The notes beneath the pieces are model-generated. The model saw only the letters and a program-made list of their open reading frames with translations, was not told the DNA's origin and searched no databases. Positions 49,453-56,622 of a stretch of DNA of 56,622 nt are shown here, piece after piece. This stretch comes from Blattamonas nauphoetae (lineage: Eukaryota > Preaxostyla > Oxymonadida), in NCBI GenBank assembly GCA_033064195.1, contig JARBJD010000417.1, positions 1 through 56,622 on the forward strand. The letters run 5' to 3'. The translations under genes and the position numbers were made by a program. How positions within the stretch are numbered: position 1 is the stretch's first letter; each line of letters opens with the position of its first letter.

Positions 49453-49842
49453 TTATTTCTGTTTTCTCTGATGGGGCTTTATCGTTGCCTTTAGCCAGGA
49501 ATCAAGTCTAGTTCTGAACACTTCACTTCCGCCAATCTCCCGATATGTGAATGGAACTAGAACTTTAGTGTACTCACCTACAAGCTCACAATTGTATTTC
49601 TTCAGTTCATTTTCAACAAATGATTGAGTATTGTGTCGACGTTTTGAGAAGTGAGGTCTGTTTCCTTGATTCCACAACTATGGTTTTATTCTCCATTCAA
49701 CTCCCTCATGAACATACGTCACCGGCACATTATTTCTGACATACTCCGAGACTATCGAACAGTTCTCTTCTCTCATTGATTCAATTAATGCTTGTTCTGA
49801 ACTTACTCGACGTCTTTCCTTGTACATCGCAGTTGGATTCAT
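49453..49842 (-). pseudogene. Terminal-repeat protein (inner right copy), Polinton 2 (broken)
   Basis: From the ATG at 49842 it carries both ~50-residue repeats: NCSIVSEYVRNNVPVTYVHEG...WNQGNRPHFSKRR, then NCELVGEY...PFTYR..FRTRLDSWLKATIKPH. Its first ~140 bp nearly equal the inverted 35192-35335 at the left end. About one break. Confidence 0.65.
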
Positions 49843-51607
49843 TTAATACAAATTAAAAAATTCAGGAATTAGATTTTCATTCGTTGTTTCTCAGTTTTGG
49901 ATTTTGTCACTCAGATCGAGGATCAATGGGTTCGATCACTCATTTCTCAACAATGTTAGTTTCTGTTCTAATTCTTCGCGTTTTGGAATCTCCGAAGTTG
50001 GAGATCATCATGGTATGCTCCGTTTTTGAAGATTCCGAACTTTTGCAGAGATATTTGAGGTTTCAGGATCGGTCAGATCTCGGTACATTTACGTAAAAAC
50101 GAGTATGCCACTCTCCTTTCTTCTTTTTTCAGCTCTGTTTCACTCGGTTTTGAGTGAATTGCTCACTTCATTTTCACTCGTTATGTTTTCATTTTGGCCT
50201 CACTTCTGTCTTCATTTTCTCATTGATTATCCTTTTAACCACTTCATTCATGTTTCTTTCTCTGAAACTTTTCTCTGAATACAACACACTAATTCTCGTT
50301 TACTGAGTTTTCCGGACTTTTGCAGAGATCCGCCATTCAACGGCTCACTTCATATCTCGGTATTTTTCCGTAAATCCAACATTTCACGAACATTTTGAAT
50401 CATTTTGTTGTTTTAAGCAGGACCAAACACAAGCGATATTTTCACTATTGGTGTCACATTTCACGTCTTTCACGATCGTCAATTTCCTCTCAGTTTCATA
50501 CTTGCCCGTTTCATTGTTGGTTGTTTCGCTTTCTTTTACTCTGTTTTTGTGAAAAAGTGATGAAAAGTTGACTAAAATGATGTGCTAGTGAAGTGAGAAC
50601 GGCCCACAAAATGGAAGTGATATGAGCAAAATGAAGAGGAATGGTGAACTAATTCGAGGTGAAATGTGGAGAGAATGATGTGAGAAAGAAGGGGCTGAAG
50701 TGGTGTTCAAACATGCAAACACAGTGAAAAGCTGTGAAATGACGAATCGAAAAAGTGAAATTTTGAGACAACTATCCGACAAAAAAATCTGAAAATTTGA
50801 GCACACCTTCCTCTAACAACGAGAAAGAAGGCGCAATATGTGAAAATCGGGGCAAAAATCTAATAGTGTGCAAGAAAAGAGTCGTCAAAACGGTGAAGTG
50901 AAGAACCAACAAAATGAAACTAAGGAAATCGTCGTCTCGCGTCGACTTATGTTCGTTAAAATGATGTAATAACGGTAAATGAAGTGAAAGAAAATGTGAA
51001 AATTCATAAAAGTGTCCGAACAAAATGAAACTAAGGAAATGCACTATACGTCTCGCGTCGACTTATGTTCGTTAAAATGATGTAATAACGGAGTAAATGA
51101 AGTGAAAGTAGTGAAATGTGTCATACAAAACTTGGGTGACAAATGTCGGATCCATCGAATCGTCACCTGACGTCGGGGAAGGAAATGGAGTGTAAAACGT
51201 TAATAGGGGACGAAAGCGGTCCAGAAAATGATAGTGCTGAAAGTCCAAACCTCCCAGAAAAATTTCGAGATTTTGACCATGGATATGGGTCGGATCAAAC
51301 TTTTTCAGAAAGTGCTTTTATCGAAAATCCTACCTTTCAAAATGATTTCCGTCGCAATCAAACGTGTTTGAACACAATTTGAGCCATAAAGCGGTTCATA
51401 GTAGCAAAATCGGAACATCGACTTTTTGGTCACTTTTTCGACCAAAGTTCGGTACGTAGTTCGACGAATTCTCAACCGATTTTGATCAAACCTCTTTGAT
51501 CGATTACCTACGATGTTCCTGAGATTTTAGAATTTTTTCAGAATTTTTCGAGATGGTTCAACTGTTGGTTTCCGTTGATTTGTGGTCAAAAATAGTTTTC
51601 AGTAGTT
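49843..51607. other. Noncoding right subterminal region of Polinton 2
   Basis: No gene supported. 50500-51600 is the inverted relative of the left subterminal region of element 1 (2280-3240), including CGACTTATGTTCGTTAAAAT against its complement near 2815-2840 and the AAAATCGGTTGAGAATTCGT block. It therefore behaves as part of a long, patchy terminal inverted repeat of this element family. Confidence 0.6.
50908..51090. repeat. Direct repeat, ~63 bp unit, ~110 bp apart
   Basis: ACAAAATGAAACTAAGGAAA...CTCGCGTCGACTTATGTTCG...AATGATGTAATAACGG occurs at about 50909-50990 and again at about 51021-51105. The copies are nearly identical apart from a short insertion in the second, so the duplication is recent compared with the element's other repeats. 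Confidence 0.8.
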
Positions 51608-52196
51608 TCAAGACCTTTCATGGTACTTTTTCAAGTGAGGACGGTCTCCAAAATACAACCAATTGTCCAAGCGAACGTAATACTCATTCTTTGTTCGTAA
51701 ATCGCGATATTTGAATGGCTCAAGTACCTTTGTGTATGTTCCAATGAGTTCACAATTCTCTTTTCAATTCATTTTCAACAAACGATTGTGTGTATCGTTT
51801 TCGATTGTTCTGATGAGTTCTGAATCCTTTCATCCATTTTGATGGGATTACTATCCATTCGATTCCTTCGTGTCGATATGTTACTGGGGTACTTGAATGA
51901 GTGTATTCAGAAATGAGTTCACAATTCTCATTTTCATTGATTCAAATAGCTTCTCTTTGTACAACAATTTGTTGCTCGAAGATATCTCTGACGATTTGTA
52001 TGTGGTCTAGATCCTTTTACAAAAGCATGGACATACACTCGATAAATTTCATCGGGTTTCTCTTCGAGATAGTATTCGAAAGTGCTTCCTGTGAGATATG
52101 TTGTTCCTTGTCGATTGAGAGTCGGAGGTGATTTCATTTTCAAATTTTCTTTTCCAAAATTTCCAGTAGTTGTGTTGGTGTCAAGACGCTGCTCAT
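51608..52196 (-). pseudogene. Terminal-repeat protein (outer right copy), Polinton 2 (broken)
   Basis: From the ATG at 52196, after TTTTAATTTGTATAAA. It holds the divergent N-terminal module (STFEYYLEEKPDEIYRVYVH) and then repeat-type segments with NCELISEY, YRHEGIEW and VRLDNWLYFGDRPH. Same layout as 22275-22865. About two breaks. Confidence 0.6.
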
Positions 52197-52439
52197 TTTA
52201 TACAAATTAAAAATTGAATAAAAAGAAATCGACGTTGTTTTCTAAAAGTACTCAAAATTTGCTTCAAAAGACACTTTTCAAGAAGTCCGTTTTCGCCTTT
52301 ATTTTGAATTTACGGCCACATATTGACTACTCTGAAATGTCAATATTTTCAGTAGTAAGTGAGATGGAAATTAGAATGAGTCATATTAAAAAATCAATTG
52401 GCTTTGAGATTCAAATTGATTTCTCGTTCCAATTCTCCT
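52197..52439. other. Noncoding spacer before the right end of Polinton 2
   Basis: AT-rich, no gene seen. It holds the T-rich promoter of the outer terminal-repeat gene at its left edge. Confidence 0.5.
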
Positions 52440-52489
52440 AGGAGTATCACTTATGGCAATCTGGTTCCCATTTCGTCTATATCACTACT
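52440..52489 (-). repeat. Right terminal inverted repeat of Polinton 2
   Basis: Runs AGGAGTATCACTTATGGCAA to GTCTATATCACTACT. Its layout matches 22966-23015 and, inverted, 1997-2046. Confidence 0.85.
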
Positions 52490-52887
52490 CTTCACCTTTC
52501 TCGAATGTTGTTTTGAATCGATTTGTCGAGCTTGAATCAATGACACGGCTCGATAGCCTGTTTTGACTTCGTATTGTGGTGTGATTTGTGGACATTGTTT
52601 CACTTGGGATTTCGTCTTAAAGACTTCAAAAGTTAGAGGGATCCTTTCCCAGGTCTGTCCCAACATGCCAGGTGATCCAGTGGCGAAAAATATTGAACCC
52701 GACTTATTTCTATATAAGGAAAAATTGCATCACGTTGCATTTTAGTCTGAAGGTTGAGTCTTTTGAGGACCGACAACTTTCCTTTAGTGATGAAGAGGAG
52801 AATTATTGCCCATTGTTTGTTGATTTTGATAAGAATACGATCAGTTGATCATTTTTGCGAATATATGTGAGCGGATGTGACCCTCGC

Positions 52888-53650
52888 TCATTGAGCTATT
52901 ATTTCAAAAACACAGATCGATTTTCCGTGAGATTCAACGAAAATAGAAACCCATACAGATTTGTTCAGAAATAGTAAAGAGTTTCTGTGAAGGTGCGAGG
53001 AGAGAATTGCGCAATTGTGAAAATATGGTCCGCAATCGGAGAATATTTGAATTTCTGTGATGTTTTGGATCAGATCGATCGTCGAGAGTTCTTCCACGCA
53101 CTTTGGAATGAAGAAGGAATCGTGATTGAGAAGCTCAGACAGACAATGACAATATTGTGGTTTAATCGAACCACCTTCGTTTGAATAGATGGTCATTCCA
53201 AGATGAATGACCTGTTGATGTTGGAAAACTTCCTTTGTGACTGATTCTTCCTCATTCCAAGCTTCCAAACCTCAATATAATCATATACTATCAAAACTGA
53301 CTCTGAAGCAAGGATTGATTTCCAGTTTTCAATAATTCTCGTTGAGATTATGCATACTCCTTGTGCCACTGAAGCACTTCAATCTCTGCGAGATATTCAC
53401 GCTTTTCTCGTTTCGATCCCATTTGATCCTTCATCGATTGTCGAAGAAGAAACTGAAGTCTGTCACACTTTGGACAATCATCAGTTCGTTCTTTAGCTTG
53501 CTTTCCTTGCTTTGTCAGGGTACGAAAAGTTGTTTTGGCTAAGTGATGAGTGGGATTGTCTTCATTACATTTTTGTGTAATTCTTCCCTCGTTCCCAGGT
53601 ACATGTGTGGTTCAAAACAAAACGTTTCGGCTAGGTCTGCACGAATACAG
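52888..53650 (-). pseudogene. DNA-transposase remnant
   Basis: Two minus-strand coding stretches. The upstream part (about 53590-53350) reads THHLAKTTFRTLTKQGKQAK, a DDCPKCDRL cysteine pair and EYLAEIEVLQWHKEYA. The downstream part (53268-52888) reads GMTIYSNEGGSIKPQYCHCL, IQIFSDCGPYFHNCAIL and FVESHGKS. An SD-x-GPxF-N block followed by an E-x-HGKS block is a layout I associate with RNase H-fold cut-and-paste transposases, whose family I cannot name. Frames are interrupted between the parts near 53270-53340, so it looks decayed. No terminal repeats identified. Confidence 0.45.
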
Positions 53651-53679
53651 TCTTTTTTTCCTTTTATTTTTTAAAATGA

Positions 53680-54660
53680 CTGGAATCGGAAAATCTTCGC
53701 ACTCTTTCAGTATCGGTCGTGCATTGAATCCATGAGCTTTGCTGGAGAACACCGCGTTTTCCTGCAACGAATACTTTCAACACAATCGGGTTTCTGGCCG
53801 GATCACACCACACTGTGGAGGAATTGGACGGATTTTCGGACGGTACGGTTTTTCTTGGTCAATCGTTTATTTCGCGCAGTATACGAAAAAGTGATGATGA
53901 AATCTGGAATGATGTGAGGTCAACAGACTCTAAAATCCCTGGGTTGTCTGTATTACAGCCGAGTACTATTTTGGAGTGGATGGACCTCCCTTGGCTCTCC
54001 TGGAGCGACTTAAGATAGATTCAACAAAAGATGATGGAACGGATGTTGCTGTGACAAAGATGGTTTTGTGAATTCGAAGCAAAGGAAAGATTGAAGATTG
54101 CCCTGGAAAGATTGAAGATAGTCTGTCTCCAATGTACGCTGGTGTGCTGTTTGATGACTGGTTCAACGAAGAGACCAAATCGAGAAGCGAGGCAGTAGAC
54201 CTGTTGGTCCTGTTCATTCGAGTTTGGAGACATACGTGAATCGTGTGAGAACTGTGAAATGATTGAATCTTGCGATCAAGAAGGAAATCGCGTTCGGAGA
54301 GGTATTGAAGATAGTCCTGTTTGCTGATTTGGGAAAGAAGGTGTTCATTCAATTCGTCGATGTGAGATTGTTTCATCGATTGATGAGCCGATTCAACGTC
54401 GTTCTCGTGAAACCAGACCTGATACTGGCACGTGGGGGGTCGCAACGGTTTGGTTTTTCAGTCATCATCACAATGGGTCGATTCTGATCTCTGTTCACAG
54501 TGGACTGAACTCATCCTCTTTTCAGCGATATCTCATCGACGAACTGCTTTCTCACAGGATCTGATGAAGTTTATGGAAACCAAGATGCAGAAAGCCAAAA
54601 AGTTGACACCAGCAAATCACAAGTTCATATGAGTTTGAATTCACCGATTGTGCTTTCTTT
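53680..54660. other. Host DNA with weak coding signal
   Basis: The plus strand shows short protein-like pieces (VEELDGFSDGTVFLGQSF near 53815-54018; GVLFDDWFNEETKSRSEAVD near 54140-54210) in changing frames, suggesting a decayed gene. The longer minus frame 53966-54445 is probably its shadow. I cannot name a product. Confidence 0.25.
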
Positions 54661-54663
54661 GTT

Positions 54664-55329
54664 TTAAAAAGCTTCGTCGATCATCATGTCAACTCCGACA
54701 ACGCCTATTGGTTCAAAATACATTAGAACAGCTTGACAGCGGAAGAATCTGAAAGCTAAAACCAATAGCCTATTGAATGCCTTTCTCAACAAATCATTTT
54801 GCCCAGACTTATTTTTTGAGAGTGTGTTTGGTTCACAACATATTTCAATTTTTCTTCGTAGGTCTCTTTTATGCATTGTTCTGAAGAGGTGGTTTTCTCA
54901 GCGAGTTCGTGGAATTTTTCGAAATTTTATTGAGTTGGACCATATCTCTAAGTTTTGGGAAAATCTCGATTTATGGCGGGTTAATGAATTACGGCGCTTT
55001 TGTGACAGCACAATAATTCAACTGTCTGGTGAAGAAAATATAGCTAGGAATGTTTTAGGATAATTATAGGAACCTGTTGCCGCAAAACGATTCACGACTT
55101 CAAGAACTGAAAGAAAACAGGTTATTCAGTTGATGATGAAAGTGGATGCTTTGATTCTTCAAAGGAAAAGAGACCATCATTTTTCATTTGCTCGTCAGAC
55201 CCTTCTCAGCCATAACAAGTAGGAAAAATCGAACGAAAATCATAAAGTCAACTGATCACTTCGGCAAGAGGTCTAGAAAAGCCAAAGAATCTCAATGAGA
55301 AATTAATGCAGGGTTGATCTGGTCAACTA
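54664..55329. other. Host intergenic DNA, weak frames only
   Basis: A plus-strand frame at 54773-55063 (96 codons) contains RRSLLCIVLKRWFSQRVRGI and ends in NIARNVLG. It shows aromatic-rich, helical character but no known motif, and the surrounding DNA gives no support. Otherwise nothing is seen. Confidence 0.3.
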
Positions 55330-55992
55330 ATGTATCCGAGAGATCCCCGTGCTCCTCCCAAGCTCCAGATCACTCCTCCTGAACCTCCACCGATTTTCAA
55401 TATCCCTGATCAAATTCTCCTTTCACTCGCTCTCAAAGCTCGACAAGAAACTGGAACGCAAAAGAATCGCACCATTCCAACAACAAAGCCTTTTGCCCTT
55501 ATTCTCGAGAAAAAAACTCCAGATTCCGACAAAGTTGCTTCTTATGATGCTCGAAAAACCGCTGCACAAGCTTACTCTGATGCTTTCCGACTCCGCCTGT
55601 ACAAAGAAGATGTTGAAGCAGACACAACTACTCACACCCAAAGTATGTCCATTAACCGAAAAATAGCATCCAAGCAGCTCTTCACACCGATCATGACGAA
55701 TCCACGTCACTTTTGCACCACCACCGAACGACAATTGTTACTCAAGTCAAATGCTGAATTCTGGAAGTCTTACAGAGACTCCTTTGCATGGTATCCGCTT
55801 TCACACAATTTTGTGGCATGTTCCAATGATCCAGAGATGCTGAAAAATGTCCGTCCACTCAATCCATCCACCTCACTTCACCTCAAATTACTCCCTCTGA
55901 ACTTATCAATCCGTCGTTTCTGTTTCCAAACACTTCCAACCACTCTACACATTCTCTCGCTTCAAAACAACCCAAAGGCTTCTCCAAATTGA
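55330..55992 (+). CDS. Host protein, unknown, N-terminal exon
   Basis: ATG at 55330: MYPRDPRAPPKLQITPPEPP, a proline-rich head, then a helical, charged body (DARKTAAQAYSDAFRLRLYK, KIASKQLFTPIMTNPRHFCT, SNAEFWKSYRDSFAWYPLSH). The last ~60 codons, after LKNVRPLNPS, look less certain; coding seems to continue in another frame, so a splice site or frame change probably lies near 55850-55970. No domain recognised. Confidence 0.5.
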   Translation: MYPRDPRAPPKLQITPPEPPPIFNIPDQILLSLALKARQETGTQKNRTIPTTKPFALILEKKTPDSDKVASYDARKTAAQAYSDAFRLRLYKEDVEADTTTHTQSMSINRKIASKQLFTPIMTNPRHFCTTTERQLLLKSNAEFWKSYRDSFAWYPLSHNFVACSNDPEMLKNVRPLNPSTSLHLKLLPLNLSIRRFCFQTLPTTLHILSLQNNPKASPN

Positions 55993-56188
55993 GCCAATAA
56001 CCGAGATCCTACAATCAATCGTAACAAACCACAAAATTTCGCTAATCAATGAACTCCTCATGGATGGATACAATGATCTCCTTGAAATTTCCACGTTCTT
56101 CGCATTGCACTACGATGCAGTTAAATTTCAACTCGAACCTCTCGACGAAGAAACACAGGCGTTCTTCGCTACTTATTCTCGGTTTTGA
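55968..56188 (+). CDS. Host protein, unknown, possible second exon
   Basis: An open frame reads TQRLLQIEPITEILQSIVTN, HKISLINELLMDGYNDLLEI and LEPLDEETQAFFATYSRF to a TGA at 56188. It is strongly protein-like, helical and amphipathic. It probably belongs with 55330-55992 on the same strand. The join is not resolved. Confidence 0.45.
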
Positions 56189-56402
56189 CTTCAAACATTC
56201 TTTCTTCCTCACAGCATCGCAGGATATCCCTCTTTGCCCGATTCAGATCCTCTAATACTTCTACTATTCTTGAGGAGAGAACCGCCAAAGAACAGTACGT
56301 CGAAGATCGAAGTCCATTCTCCTTCATCATTCCGGGACACATCCGCGATCAAATATTCTACAGACTCATCCGCTCCCTAAGGGGCGAGGGACAATGTGCA
56401 AA

Positions 56403-56622
56403 ATGATGAATGTTCTGACCTATCAATCCCGAGCCCTTTCACTTCGTCTGATCGCCAATGTCTTCAAGACAATCGCGTATTCATTCTTTCCATCGGTGTA
56501 TGAGACTGTTTCGCCAACACCTGCCCAACCTCCTCGCAGGACAATGATTCAGCTCCAGCGACCCAGTCAACCTGCCGGATCAATACGTTTGACTCCAACG
56601 ATGATTTGTCTGCTTCGTCAAC
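56403..56622 (+). CDS. Host protein, partial, runs off window end
   Basis: An open frame from an ATG at 56403 to the window edge (73 codons): MMNVLTYQSRALSLRLIANV, then AYSFFPSVYETVSPTPAQPP and a polar stretch. A preceding frame ending at 56406 (SPFSFIIPGHIRDQIFYRLI) also looks coding, so a splice or frame change near 56390 is likely. Product unknown. Confidence 0.4.
   Translation, partial: MMNVLTYQSRALSLRLIANVFKTIAYSFFPSVYETVSPTPAQPPRRTMIQLQRPSQPAGSIRLTPTMICLLRQ

Larger units (their letters stand above)
33528..52489. mobile_element. Polinton (Maverick) element 2, fossil, about 19 kb
   Basis: It has the same gene order as element 1 and the same termini: AGTAGTATAGAGAACGAATA at the left and the inverted GTTCCCATTTCGTCTATATC plus ACTACT at the right. 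Fiber, capsid paralogue B, ATPase, the 136-, ~195- and 313-residue proteins and the 163-residue left gene read as whole. Capsid A, integrase, polymerase and the terminal-repeat genes are broken, about ten breaks in all. It lacks the element-1 insertions but has an extra gene at 34655-35146. The 6-bp flanks (GTCATG and CTTCAC) do not match. Similar moderate age to element 1. Confidence 0.93.

Noticed and set aside
1997-52489. One giant composite element spanning both Polintons
   Set aside because: Each half has its own matching termini and a full gene set, and the DNA between them has host-type genes with introns.
53966-54445. 159-residue minus-strand frame
   Set aside because: The plus strand in the same place shows more protein-like pieces; I could not support either as a gene.

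Overview
The window looks like nuclear DNA of a eukaryotic protist. The evidence is short GT-AG introns in host genes, two large Polinton (Maverick) elements, and a leucine-rich helical host gene family whose segments (LCSLLERTCRHS, SNFVPLLK, WEVGWLVEKT) I associate from memory with oxymonad flagellates such as Blattamonas. That assignment is inference; no database search was possible. Stop use fits the standard code, apart from one in-frame TGA discussed below.

Layout. 1-1996 is host DNA with the 3' end of one gene and a small hypothetical gene. 1997-23015 is Polinton 1 (about 21 kb). 23016-33527 is host DNA: a possible small inverted-repeat element, a cluster of GC-rich 15-mers, decayed copies of a host gene family, one long minus-strand gene with a 40-bp intron, and a small two-exon gene. 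33528-52489 is Polinton 2 (about 19 kb). 52490-56622 is host DNA with a DNA-transposase remnant and part of a plus-strand gene.

The two Polintons belong to one family and share gene order. From the left: a noncoding subterminal stretch; a short terminal-repeat protein gene; a fiber with a self-cleaving S74 chaperone (+); a 136-residue conserved protein (-); two tandem paralogous major capsid proteins (-); two small MAPG-starting virion-like proteins (-); a ~195-residue and a ~315-residue unknown protein (-); the FtsK/HerA-type packaging ATPase (+); a small coiled protein (-); a DDE integrase (-); a protein-primed family B DNA polymerase (-); then more copies of the terminal-repeat protein gene in inverted orientation. 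Both elements end in AGTAGT...ACTACT termini. Both are fossils with roughly ten breaks each, concentrated in polymerase, one capsid gene and the small genes. Several genes still read as whole: ATPase in both, fiber in both, integrase in element 1, capsid paralogue A in element 1, capsid paralogue B in element 2.

The most interesting features are: an HNH-nuclease-like module inside the polymerase between the exonuclease and palm motifs; an OTU-protease-like segment plus zinc finger at the polymerase N-terminus, with no recognisable adenain-type protease elsewhere; an apparently undescribed family of ~50-residue repeat proteins encoded at both ends of both elements; a T-rich TTTTTATTTT promoter-like motif just upstream of nearly every element gene; and, in element 1 only, four tandem stem-loops flanked by tRNA-like Pol III box structures.
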